The notes: a model not told the origin generated them from the sequence alone. Counted from the first letter of the stretch, positions 8,283 through 15,861 are shown. The stretch is 64,000 nucleotides of DNA from Sphingopyxis sp. JAI128 (GCF_014207235.1 NZ_JACHDA010000001.1:62001-126000), one strand, 5' to 3'. A program made the numbers and translations.

Positions 8283-9488
8283 TCAGGCGGGAATCTGGTT
8301 GAAGGGGACGCCCTTGTCAGGGCGGTGGTCCTGCGGCAGGCCGAGAATGCGTTCGGCGATCGTGTTGAGCAACGTCTCGTCCGACCCGCCCGCGATGCGA
8401 CCCGTCGGCGCGTTGATCCAGCTCGACGCCCAGTCGTCCTTGGGCGAGGTACGTTCGTCGAACGCGAAGCCATCGGTGCCCTGCAGATCGAGGGCAAGTT
8501 CCGACAGCTTCTGCCGCGAGCGCACCGCGACAAGCTTGTTGAGCGAGCCTTCGGGGCCGGGGGTCATGCCCGCCTGCATCATCAACCGCGCGCGCATGTT
8601 GATCGAATCGAGCCCGGCGCGCATCGCGTGGTTGCGCGCGATCTGCTGCCGGATACGGCCATCCTCGATCGCCGGGCGACCGTTCAGTTGGACCTCTTTG
8701 GCAAGCTCGACGAACAGGTCGAGGTGCGGCCCGAAGCCCGCGCTGTCGGTCGCGACATAACGCTCGATCATCAGCGTCGCGAGCGCGACCGCGAAGCCGC
8801 CGCCAACCGGCGACATGCGATGATCGTCGCTGATTTTCACATCGTCGAAGAAGACCTCGTTGACGTGGCTGTCGCCGCCCGCGAGCTTGATCGGGCGCAC
8901 CGTGACGCCGGGCGCCTTCATATCGACCCAGAAGTAGGTGAGGCCCTTGTGCTTCGCGACAGTGGGGTCGGTGCGCACGACGATGACGCCATAGTCGCTA
9001 TATTGCGCCCAGCTCGTCCAGACCTTCTGTCCGTTGATCTTCCAACCGTTGCCGTCGGTTTCGGCACGGGTACGCAGGCCGGCAAGGTCGGTACCGGCCG
9101 AGGGTTCCGAAAAGAGCTGGCACCAGATTTCCTCGCCCTGCAGCGCCTTCAGCACGCGTTCCTTCACGAACTCGCGGTCGCCGCCGAACTGCATCAGCAC
9201 GGGAACGGGCATGCCGAGCGAGATGCCGAAATAGACGTTGGGGAAGCCGTGCTTCATCTCCTCGCCTTCGAACGTGATCTTTTCGATATGGCCGAGCCCT
9301 TGGCCGGCAAGATCGGTCGGCCAGTTGATTCCGGCATATCCGGCGTCGAACTTCGCCTTCTGATAGCGCCGGCCGAGCGCGAGATCCTCCTCGACGCTGA
9401 GCCCCTTTCGCGCCGCCTTTCCGAAGAACGGCACCATCGATTCGCACCAGGCCGCGGCCTTTGCGCGATAGCTTTCGAGGTCGGTCAT
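8283..9488 (-). CDS. Acyl-CoA dehydrogenase, catalytic subunit of second pair
   Basis: 401-residue acyl-CoA dehydrogenase. Motifs in order: W-P-T-D-L-A-G-Q-G near residues 56-64, Q-L-F-S-E-P-S-A-G-T-D-L-A near 123-135, W-K-I-N-G-Q-K-V-W-T-S-W-A near 150-162 and the C-terminal A-G-G-S-D-E-T-L-L-N-T-I-A-E-R-I-L-G-L-P. The start at 9488 (M-T-D-L-E-S-Y) rather than 9602 gives the family length and a 4-base overlap (ATGA) with the upstream dehydrogenase gene, so the two are translationally coupled. The layout of two adjacent, dissimilar dehydrogenases matches heterotetrameric FadE pairs known from steroid catabolism. The true substrate is unknown. Confidence 0.88.
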   Translation of the reverse strand: MTDLESYRAKAAAWCESMVPFFGKAARKGLSVEEDLALGRRYQKAKFDAGYAGINWPTDLAGQGLGHIEKITFEGEEMKHGFPNVYFGISLGMPVPVLMQFGGDREFVKERVLKALQGEEIWCQLFSEPSAGTDLAGLRTRAETDGNGWKINGQKVWTSWAQYSDYGVIVVRTDPTVAKHKGLTYFWVDMKAPGVTVRPIKLAGGDSHVNEVFFDDVKISDDHRMSPVGGGFAVALATLMIERYVATDSAGFGPHLDLFVELAKEVQLNGRPAIEDGRIRQQIARNHAMRAGLDSINMRARLMMQAGMTPGPEGSLNKLVAVRSRQKLSELALDLQGTDGFAFDERTSPKDDWASSWINAPTGRIAGGSDETLLNTIAERILGLPQDHRPDKGVPFNQIPA

Positions 9489-10579
9489 GTGGTCTCTCCT
9501 GCGAGGCGATCGACGAGCATGTCTTCCCAGAAGAAGCTGCTCCCCTGTTCGAGCGCGAGGGTGCGCGATCGGCGCATGTGGAGGTGGAGGCCGATTTCCC
9601 ACGTCACGCCGATGCCGCCGTGGATCTGGATGCAGTCGCGCGCAGCTGTATCATACGCCTCGGTCGCCGACAGGCGCGCAGCAGCCGCGGCCGTGACGAA
9701 ATCATCCTCTCCTTCGCGCGCCGCGGCATGGATCGCATTGGCGCGCGCGAGTTCGACGAGTCCGTAAAGCTCAGCGATGCGATGCTTGATCGACTGGAAG
9801 GCGCCGATCGGCTGACCGAAGGCTTTGCGCGTCAGCGCATAGTCGCGCGCGATCTCCATCAAGGCTTCGGCGCCGCCGGTCTGTTCGTGCGCAGTGACAA
9901 CGGCTTGCAGCGCAAGGATATGGAGCGCCGCCGCGCGCGCCGCTTCGCCTGTGACGAGCGGTTCCGCCGAAGCGCCGGCAAAGAGGAGGTCGGCGATACA
10001 GCGGCTGTTGTCGAAGCTGTCGATGGCCTTCCGTTCAATGCCGTCGAGATCGACGATCACTAGCGCGCGCGCTCCGCCGTCTTGCGCGAAAAGAATTGCC
10101 ACATCGGCGAACAATCCGCCGGATACACTCGGAGCCGTTCCTTCGACCTGACCGGCCTTCCATGTCGCCGCCGGTGCAGCGGGCAGGGCATCCGGTCCCG
10201 ATGCAAAGGCAATGGCGCCGATCGTCTCGCCGCTCGCGAGACCGGGAAGCCAGCGCGCCTTCTGCTCGTCGCTGCCGTAAAGTTCGATCGCCTTGGCAGC
10301 GCCAAAGCTGGACGTCAGAAACGGCGCGCCGCTGAGCGTGCGCCCGGCCTGATGAGCGATCAGCCCGAGCTCGACGATGCCGAGGTCGAGGCCGCCATAG
10401 GTTTCGGGAAGCGCGAGCGCGGTCCAGCCTTGCTCCTTTGCCGTCATCCAGAACCCGTCATGATATTGGCCGCTCGTCTGGAGCAGCGGAAGCAGGTCGT
10501 CCTTGCTGACCCGCGCTTCGAGCGCGCGCCGCGATTCGGTCGCGATCGCCAGTTGCCCTTCGTCGTACAAGATCGACAT
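9485..10579 (-). CDS. Acyl-CoA dehydrogenase-family partner subunit
   Basis: 364-residue acyl-CoA dehydrogenase-like protein. The N-terminal domain is normal (L-P-E-T-Y-G-G-L-D-L-G near 57-67), but the FAD/substrate loop that should read S-E-P-x-x-G-S-D is degenerate (A-I-A-F-A-S-G-P-D-A near 143-152). The middle domain is shortened. The C-terminal signature R-K-A-F-G-Q-P-I-G-A-F-Q-S-I-K-H and I-Q-I-H-G-G-I-G-V-T are intact. A degenerate subunit next to an intact one is typical of alpha2beta2 FadE-type complexes. This is the first gene of the leftward operon 10579 to 5025. A 21-bp palindromic operator candidate lies at 10620-10640, 41 bases upstream of the start. Confidence 0.87.
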   Translation of the reverse strand: MSILYDEGQLAIATESRRALEARVSKDDLLPLLQTSGQYHDGFWMTAKEQGWTALALPETYGGLDLGIVELGLIAHQAGRTLSGAPFLTSSFGAAKAIELYGSDEQKARWLPGLASGETIGAIAFASGPDALPAAPAATWKAGQVEGTAPSVSGGLFADVAILFAQDGGARALVIVDLDGIERKAIDSFDNSRCIADLLFAGASAEPLVTGEAARAAALHILALQAVVTAHEQTGGAEALMEIARDYALTRKAFGQPIGAFQSIKHRIAELYGLVELARANAIHAAAREGEDDFVTAAAAARLSATEAYDTAARDCIQIHGGIGVTWEIGLHLHMRRSRTLALEQGSSFFWEDMLVDRLAGETT

Positions 10580-10619
10580 CGGCCCGATTCCTCTACCCTG
10601 TGTTTACGATCATCATCCG

Positions 10620-10640
10620 GACGTTAACGTAAACGTCAAG
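10620..10640. promoter_or_regulatory. Palindromic operator candidate, copy 1
   Basis: Imperfect palindrome fitting GACGTTRACGTAARCGTCAA plus G. It matches the second copy at 11907-11927 at 19 of 21 positions and its 18-bp core is self-complementary at 16 of 18. It lies just upstream of the first gene of the leftward dehydrogenase operon (start 10579) and beyond the stop of the 10684-11880 gene. The ACGT-rich form recalls sites reported for MerR-type (LiuR) regulators of acyl-CoA and branched-chain amino acid catabolism; that assignment is from memory and inferred. No regulator gene is visible next to it. Confidence 0.65.
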
Positions 10641-10683
10641 TGTTTTGACGCTAGGGCCGCTCGCCAATCAACTGACGGCCGTG

Positions 10684-11880
10684 TCAGGCGTGCCCGGCTT
10701 TCCACTCGCGCTTGATCTTTTTCGCGAGGCTCCATTTGTGAACCTCGGTCGGGCCGTCGTAGATGCGGAAGGCGCGAACCTCGCGGAACACCTGTTCGAC
10801 GATCGTCCGGTCGGTGACGCCGGTGCCGCCCATGACCTGGACGCAGCGGTCGGCGATGCGCATCAGCGCCTCGGATACCGCGACCTTCGCCATCGAGCTT
10901 TCGACGGTGCCGAGCGATCCGGTGTCGAGCACGCCCGCGCACCAGTCGACCATCAACTCGGCCTGTTTGAGGTCGATCATATTTTCGGCGAGCATAAAGC
11001 CGACGCCCTCATGGTCGATCAGCGGCTTGCCGAATGCCTCGCGGCGGTTGGCATAGTCGGTTGCGATCTCTTGCGCGCGGATACACGCGCCCAGCCAGCG
11101 CATGCAGTGCGACAGACGGGCAGGGGAGAGGCGCACCTGCGCGTAGCGGAACCCTTCGCCCGCTTCGCCGAGCATCTGGTCGGCAGGCACGCGCAGATTG
11201 TCGATCGTCAGCGTCGCGTGGCCGCCGGGCATCGAGCTGTCGATCGTGTTCGGAACATGATCGATCCGAATCGCTGGGTCGGGCAGGTCGATCAGGAACA
11301 TGCAAGCGCCTTCGTTCGCCTTTGCTATCACGATCCCGACGCGCGCACCCTGCGCGCCGGTGATGAAGGTCTTGCGGCCGTTGATCACCCAGTGGTTGCC
11401 GTCGGGATGGCAGACAGTCTTCATCATCGACGGGTCGGACCCTGCGCCGCCTTCGTCGGCGGGTTCGGTCATGAAGAAGGCCGAGCGAACGCGCCCCTCG
11501 ACCATCGGTTTCAGGAACCGCTCCTTGAGTTCGGGGCTGCCTTCCTTGCCGAGCAGGTACATATTGCCCTCGTCGGGCGCCATCGTGTTGCATGCGAGCG
11601 GACCGAGCGGCGAGAGACCGCTCTTGATGAGCACCATAGCAGTCTCGCGCTGGTTGAGGTGGCTGCCGTCGCTTAGGATATGCGGTGTGAGTACGTCCGC
11701 GGCGCGCGCACGTTCGCGCATTTCCATGACAAGCTCGTCGGTCGGCGCGCCATGGTGGTCGCGGCGCCGATCCGCTTCATATGGGATGACGGTTTCGCGG
11801 ACGAAGGTTTCGACCTTTTCCGCGATGGCGCGCGCCCGATCCGATATGCCTTCGTGCGCCACCATTTCGATTCCCTTCAC
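10684..11880 (-). CDS. Acyl-CoA dehydrogenase (ACAD10/11-like)
   Basis: 398-residue full-length acyl-CoA dehydrogenase. It contains F-F-M-T-E-P-A-D-E-G-G-A-G-S-D near residues 144-158, W-V-I-N-G-R-K-T-F-I-T-G-A near 176-188, R-R-E-A-F-G-K-P-L near 286-294 and the C-terminal R-I-Y-D-G-P-T-E-V-H-K-W-S-L-A-K-K-I. The insertion in the S-E-P loop and the D-G-P-T-E-V-H ending match the ACAD10/11 and FadE-like group that handles longer or branched acyl-CoA. A downstream start (Met6) is possible. It is transcribed leftward from a 106-bp region shared with the divergent NMO-type gene, in which the second operator candidate lies. It ends 104 bp before the next dehydrogenase start. Confidence 0.88.
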   Translation of the reverse strand: MKGIEMVAHEGISDRARAIAEKVETFVRETVIPYEADRRRDHHGAPTDELVMEMRERARAADVLTPHILSDGSHLNQRETAMVLIKSGLSPLGPLACNTMAPDEGNMYLLGKEGSPELKERFLKPMVEGRVRSAFFMTEPADEGGAGSDPSMMKTVCHPDGNHWVINGRKTFITGAQGARVGIVIAKANEGACMFLIDLPDPAIRIDHVPNTIDSSMPGGHATLTIDNLRVPADQMLGEAGEGFRYAQVRLSPARLSHCMRWLGACIRAQEIATDYANRREAFGKPLIDHEGVGFMLAENMIDLKQAELMVDWCAGVLDTGSLGTVESSMAKVAVSEALMRIADRCVQVMGGTGVTDRTIVEQVFREVRAFRIYDGPTEVHKWSLAKKIKREWKAGHA

Positions 11881-11906
11881 TATCTAAGTTTCTTTCCAGT
11901 CAACCC

Positions 11907-11927
11907 GACGTTGACGTAAGCGTCAAG
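11907..11927. promoter_or_regulatory. Palindromic operator candidate, copy 2
   Basis: Second copy of the 21-bp element (19 of 21 identities with 10620-10640), containing the symmetric core TTGACG-TAAG-CGTCAA. It sits in the 106-bp divergent region between the leftward dehydrogenase (start 11880) and the rightward NMO-type gene (start 11987), where one bound regulator could control both directions. Position and near-identity with copy 1 are seen directly; the regulon is inferred. Confidence 0.65.
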
Positions 11928-11986
11928 TTATTTCATGGACCGGAGCGAAGATGCCGTAAGGGCAGGAACGCAAAGGAGGGATCGAG

Positions 11987-12967
11987 ATGGCTTTCAGGAC
12001 ACGCATCACCGAAATGCTGGGTATCGAGCACCCGATCGTCCAGGGCGGGATGCAGAGCGTCGGCTATGCCGAACTCGCGAGCGCCGTATCGAACGCCGGC
12101 GGCCTTGGTATCCTCACCGCGCTGACCCAGCCGACGCCCGAAGCGCTCCGCGACGAGATCGAGCGTTGCCGCGCGATGACCGACAAGCCGTTCGGGGTGA
12201 ATATGACCGTCTTTCCGACGATCAACGCGCCCGATTACAAGGCCTATGCGCAGGCGATCATCGACGGCGGCGTCAAGATTGTCGAAACCGCGGGGACGCA
12301 GGCGGTGCGCGAGATTTGGGAGATGCTGAAACCCCACGGCGTTACCATCCTCCACAAATGCACTGCGGTCCGCCATGCGCTGTCGGCCGAGCGCGCGGGC
12401 TGCGACATCATTTCCATCGACGGCTTCGAATGTGCTGGCCATCCGGGCGAGGACGATATCCCCGGCCTGATCCTGATCCCTGCCGCCGCGGACAAGGTGA
12501 AGATTCCGATGCTGGCATCGGGCGGCTTCGGCGACGGGCGCGGCCTCGTCGCGGCCCTGTCGCTCGGCGCCGAGGGGATCAACATGGGCACGCGCTTTTG
12601 CGCCACCAAGGAAGCGCCCATCCACGACAATGTGAAGCAGGCCTATATCGACAATGACGAGCGGGGCAGCTTCTTGATCTTCCGCAGCCTCAAGAACACC
12701 GCGCGCGTCGGCAAGAGCGCGGTGAGCGAAGAGGTCGTGCGCCGCCTGGCGCAGCCCGACGCGACCTTCGCCGACGTCGCCGAACTGGTAAACGGCAAGG
12801 CGGGGCGCGAACTGCTCGAGACCGGCGACCTCAGCAAGGGCGTGTTCTGGGCGGGCATGGTGCAGGGGCTGATCCACGATATCCCGACCTGCAAGGAACT
12901 GGTCGACCGGATCATCGCCGACGCCGATGCGATCGTCGGTGAGCGGCTGGTATCGATGCGCGCCTGA
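11987..12967 (+). CDS. NMO/2-nitropropane dioxygenase-family flavoprotein
   Basis: 326-residue FMN-dependent TIM-barrel protein of the nitronate monooxygenase family. It shows I-V-Q-G-G-M near residues 17-22, the F-E-C-A-G-H-P-G-E-D motif with His152, and phosphate-binding glycines in L-A-S-G-G-F-G-D-G-R and G-I-N-M-G-T-R-F. The family includes true nitronate monooxygenases, FabK-like enoyl reductases and the IpdC-type enoyl-CoA oxidoreductase of steroid ring degradation. The neighbouring acyl-CoA dehydrogenases make a CoA-thioester role more likely than nitronate detoxification, but this is inference. The start at 11987 has a GGAGGGATCGAG-type ribosome binding site just upstream. It is divergent from the 11880 dehydrogenase. 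Confidence 0.85.
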   Translation: MAFRTRITEMLGIEHPIVQGGMQSVGYAELASAVSNAGGLGILTALTQPTPEALRDEIERCRAMTDKPFGVNMTVFPTINAPDYKAYAQAIIDGGVKIVETAGTQAVREIWEMLKPHGVTILHKCTAVRHALSAERAGCDIISIDGFECAGHPGEDDIPGLILIPAAADKVKIPMLASGGFGDGRGLVAALSLGAEGINMGTRFCATKEAPIHDNVKQAYIDNDERGSFLIFRSLKNTARVGKSAVSEEVVRRLAQPDATFADVAELVNGKAGRELLETGDLSKGVFWAGMVQGLIHDIPTCKELVDRIIADADAIVGERLVSMRA

Positions 12968-12989
12968 CGCCCTCAGCGCTGGCGTGCCG

Positions 12990-13045
12990 CGGCGGCATTC
13001 GATATGATCCGATTCATCGCAATCTGGTCATATCGAATGCCGCCG
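12990..13045. other. Long perfect inverted repeat (18-bp arms)
   Basis: Arms at 12990-13007 and 13028-13045 are perfectly complementary (CGGCGGCATTCGATATGA and its reverse complement), separated by 20 bases. Inside the spacer CCGATT and AATCTGG can pair further, leaving a loop of about 6 bases. The element starts 23 bases after the NMO-type stop and ends 35 bases before the next start. There is no T-run on either side, so it is not a textbook intrinsic terminator. It could be an operator, a transcript-stabilising or attenuating hairpin, or a small mobile repeat. Confidence 0.8.
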
Positions 13046-13079
13046 GCCTCTACGCCCGCCGGCGCGGCAAGGGGGATGT

Positions 13080-14162
13080 TTGAGCCTCATCGAATATAAG
13101 GGTTTCGGCGGCGTCGTGCTGGCCGCGGACATGCTGGGCGACGAAAATGATCCCGCCGTGCTGCTGGTCCCCGAAATCGGGCAGGACCGCGCCGCCTGGC
13201 GCGATGTTGCCGAAGCCCTGGTCCTGTCGGGCCGCCGCGTCGTGAATCTCGACCTTCGGGATGAGGGCGAACTTGCGCCGCATGTCGAGGATCTGCGCGC
13301 CGTGCTCGCCCAGATGGGATCGCGCCCGGTCGTCGTTGCGGCGGGGCGGGGAAGCTGGATCGCAACGCGCGCATTGGGGCTCGAAGGCGGTGACCTTGCC
13401 GCGGGCCTTGTGCTTGTCGATATGCCGATCGATGAGAATGCGATCGAAAGCGGCGTCGCGGCGCGCTTGGCGCTGCCGACCCTCGTCGTGCGCGGCGGCT
13501 TCGAGCCGGCGCAATGCAGCGCGGTGAGCGATGCGTTCAATACTGCGCTGCCCTTCGGCGAAAGCGCCGACATTAACGAATGCGATCTCGAACTCGCCGC
13601 CGACCGCAAGGAAGCGCTGCTCGGGCAACTCCTCGAATTCCTCGAACGCCGCCAGCCGCGCGAGGCGATGGAATTCAAGGCTGGGTCCGACCCGCGCACC
13701 CTGCGCGATGCGATGGGATGTTTCGCCACGGGCATCACGATCGTCACGGCGCTCGACGCGGCTGGAATGCCCGTCGGGCTGACCGCCAACAGCTTTACCT
13801 CCGTGTCGCTCGATCCGCCGCTCTTGCTTGTGTGTATCGCCAACACGGCCGGAACGGCGCCTGCGTTGCGCGATGCCGCGCATTTCGGCGTCAATGTGCT
13901 CCAGATCGGCCAGCAGCCGGTATCGAACCGCTTTGCCGCCAAAGGCGAGGACCGTTTTGCCAACCAGCCATGGGCGCCCGGCGAGACCGGTGTGCCCTTG
14001 CTGGGAGGCTCGCTCGTTTCGTTCGAATGCCAGCACGAATCGCTTCACGAAGCGGGCGACCATTTCATCCTCGTCGGCCGCGTCGTTCGCGCGCAGTTCG
14101 AACCGCACCGTGATCCCCTGCTCTATTTTCGGGGAAAATACCGCCGATTGCACTTCGCGTAG
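13080..14162 (+). CDS. Fusion: degenerate alpha/beta-hydrolase plus flavin reductase
   Basis: 360-residue two-domain protein. Residues 1 to about 190 look like an alpha/beta-hydrolase (A-V-L-L-V-P-E-I-G-Q-D-R-A-A-W start), but the nucleophile elbow reads A-G-R-G-S-W (88-93). By alignment Gly91 replaces the serine, and no convincing catalytic histidine follows. Residues about 203-360 are a flavin-reductase-like FMN-binding domain: L-R-D-A-M-G-C-F-A-T-G-I-T-I-V-T, then G-L-T-A-N-S-F-T-S-V-S-L-D-P-P-L. Such reductases supply reduced flavin to two-component monooxygenases. The start is a TTG at 13080 preceded by AAGGGGG; an ATG at 13076 is out of frame. It follows the NMO-type gene and the inverted repeat at 12990-13045. 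Confidence 0.82.
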   Translation: MSLIEYKGFGGVVLAADMLGDENDPAVLLVPEIGQDRAAWRDVAEALVLSGRRVVNLDLRDEGELAPHVEDLRAVLAQMGSRPVVVAAGRGSWIATRALGLEGGDLAAGLVLVDMPIDENAIESGVAARLALPTLVVRGGFEPAQCSAVSDAFNTALPFGESADINECDLELAADRKEALLGQLLEFLERRQPREAMEFKAGSDPRTLRDAMGCFATGITIVTALDAAGMPVGLTANSFTSVSLDPPLLLVCIANTAGTAPALRDAAHFGVNVLQIGQQPVSNRFAAKGEDRFANQPWAPGETGVPLLGGSLVSFECQHESLHEAGDHFILVGRVVRAQFEPHRDPLLYFRGKYRRLHFA

Positions 14163-14354
14163 TGCAAGCCTGTAAGGCGGGCGCGACGTAGATGGCGGGC
14201 AGCAACGGACGAGGACGAGCGCTAAGGGAACTATAACCATTTGATGATTATATGATTTTCTCCATTATTCGGTAATCGGCGGGTTTTGGCGGCGATTGGG
14301 TAGCTAACAGCGGCCATATCGGCTGTTCGGCGGTCATCTATTCGTCTTGTCGGG
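14163..14354. other. Intergenic, no gene seen
   Basis: Convergent gap between the hydrolase-reductase fusion and tag. It includes a locally AT-rich stretch (about 14230-14275) in an otherwise GC-rich window. I see no tRNA, no credible short ORF and no clear terminator hairpin. Confidence 0.5.
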
Positions 14355-14963
14355 CTATACTGGCCGCGCGAAGGCCGTCCTCGCGTCGATGGCTCGTTTC
14401 CGGACGACGCATTCCTCCATATGGTCGTTGATGAGGCCCATGGCCTGCATAAAGGCATAAACCGTCGTAGGGCCGACGAAGGACCAGCCCCGCTTCTTCA
14501 AGTCTCTCGACAGCGCAATGGATGCGGTCGAAAACGATGCTGTTTGCGGCGCGGCCAGTTCATCCGCCTTCGGCTCGAAGCGCCAGATATAGGCGGCGAG
14601 CGAGCCCTCTCGCTTCAGCAGTTCCTGCGCTCGCTTCGCATTGTTCACGACGGCAGTGATTTTGCCGCGATGTCGGACGATGCCTGTATCGTTCAGTAGG
14701 CGCTCCACGTCCGCAACGGTGAAGCCTGCGATCCGGTGGAAATCGAACCCATGAAACGCGGCGCGGAAGTTCTCGCGTTTTGCCAAGATGGTCCGCCAAC
14801 TCAGGCCCGACTGAAATCCTTCGAGGCACAGCTTTTCGAACAGGCGGCGATCGTCATCGACGGGGAAGCCCCATTCGGTATCGTGATAGGCGAGAAATTC
14901 CGGCGCTGCCGCACACCAGCGGCAACGTGGGCGTCCGTCCGGGCCGAGAACCGTTGCGCTCAT
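14355..14963 (-). CDS. tag: DNA-3-methyladenine glycosylase I
   Basis: 202-residue base-excision repair enzyme that removes 3-methyladenine from alkylated DNA. The N-terminus R-C-R-W-C and the Y-H-D-T-E-W-G motif (residues 26-32) are diagnostic. Cys14 and His27 with the C-terminal N-D-H-M-E-E-C supply the zinc-binding set. F-Q-S-G-L-S-W-R-T-I-L near 51-61 is the helix-hairpin-helix region signature. It is the last gene of a leftward trio with a YciI-like protein (3-base gap) and a TetR regulator, so it is probably co-transcribed and may be under the same repressor. Length and motifs match the family. Confidence 0.95.
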   Translation of the reverse strand: MSATVLGPDGRPRCRWCAAAPEFLAYHDTEWGFPVDDDRRLFEKLCLEGFQSGLSWRTILAKRENFRAAFHGFDFHRIAGFTVADVERLLNDTGIVRHRGKITAVVNNAKRAQELLKREGSLAAYIWRFEPKADELAAPQTASFSTASIALSRDLKKRGWSFVGPTTVYAFMQAMGLINDHMEECVVRKRAIDARTAFARPV

Positions 14964-14966
14964 AGC

Positions 14967-15251
14967 TCAGCTTTTCAGGAAAGCGAGCCGTTCATCGGTG
15001 CGGCCCGGTGCAATAGCAAGAATCTCGGCGCTGACCACGCCCTCGGTGACGAAAGGATCGTCCTGCACTCGAGCCTTGATCTGCTCGGGCAACGCATTAT
15101 GCGCGAGGATCACGCCGCCTGCGTTCGGCTGGAGACTTCCCACCAGCAGGAACACTCCGTCGTCAAAACCCTGTTTGATCCAGGCATTGTGCCCCTCCAT
15201 GAACTGCGGGGCTTTTGTCTTGTCGGCGAAATGAAGGGTAATGACGAACAT
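14967..15251 (-). CDS. YciI-family protein
   Basis: 94-residue protein with the ferredoxin-like YciI/YCII fold: M-F-V-I-T-L-H-F at the start, G-H-N-A-W-I near residues 19-24, G-G-V-I-L-A near 45-50 and D-P-F near 67-69, the usual place for the conserved His/Asp pair. Family members are small dimeric proteins with poorly known function. The start at 15251 is chosen because the longer frame (to 15389) would run into the neighbouring tetR gene; a GAGGGAACACCC ribosome-binding sequence precedes it. It lies 10 bases downstream of the TetR gene. Confidence 0.82.
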   Translation of the reverse strand: MFVITLHFADKTKAPQFMEGHNAWIKQGFDDGVFLLVGSLQPNAGGVILAHNALPEQIKARVQDDPFVTEGVVSAEILAIAPGRTDERLAFLKS

Positions 15252-15261
15252 GGGTGTTCCC

Positions 15262-15861
15262 TCAAGCAGGTTGGCTGGAATTGGGTAACGATGCGGTCGG
15301 ACATTGGGCTTGCAGCCATGCCTCCATGTCGGCAACCTCGCGGCAAATAAAATCGTCATCGTGGAAAGCGGTGGCGAGCGCTGCGACACCTTGACTGCGC
15401 ATCAGGATGTGAAGGGCCAGCGCATCGGCATCGGTTTCGCGCTCCAGTGCGGCGAACTGCCGCGCGAGCCATTCGTGGAATAACGAGAACAAGCGAGCGG
15501 CATCCCCCTTGGCGGCGTGATCGAGCTTCGCCAACTCGTTGCAGAGCGTGCCGATCGGGCAGCCGTGCGCCATGATCTTCGTTCGATTCGTGATGAGAAT
15601 GTGAACGAAGCTGCGGATGCGTTCGGCTGGCGATTCCGCATCCTGTTCCCAAGCATCGAGCATGGCGCGGATGTTCGTCATGCGCCGCGCAATCACAGCA
15701 TCGAGAATCTCGTCCTTGGTTTTGAAGTGGTAATAGAAATTGCCGCGCGACAGCCCCACATCCTTGGCGATGTTGGCAAAGGAAGTCGCGTTGAAGCCAT
15801 GCTCGTAAAACAGGCGGTCAGCGACATCTACGATCTGCTGGCGAGTTTCGCTCGCGCCCAT
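15262..15861 (-). CDS. TetR-family transcriptional regulator
   Basis: 199-residue repressor. The N-terminal TetR helix-turn-helix spans about residues 8-55 (R-Q-Q-I-V-D-V-A-D-R-L-F-Y, then G-L-S-R-G-N-F-Y-Y-H-F-K-T-K-D-E-I-L). The rest is a ligand-binding helical domain close to the TetR_C_6/YxaF type. It is the first gene of the leftward unit tetR-yciI-tag. Two 16-bp palindromes of the form TAGG-N8-CCTA lie 52-92 bases upstream of the start, giving a plausible autoregulatory operator. The ligand is unknown. Confidence 0.9.
   Translation of the reverse strand: MGASETRQQIVDVADRLFYEHGFNATSFANIAKDVGLSRGNFYYHFKTKDEILDAVIARRMTNIRAMLDAWEQDAESPAERIRSFVHILITNRTKIMAHGCPIGTLCNELAKLDHAAKGDAARLFSLFHEWLARQFAALERETDADALALHILMRSQGVAALATAFHDDDFICREVADMEAWLQAQCPTASLPNSSQPA

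Noticed and set aside
12990-13045. Inverted repeat as an intrinsic terminator
   Set aside because: No T-run follows the stem on either strand, so it is reported as an unexplained palindrome instead.
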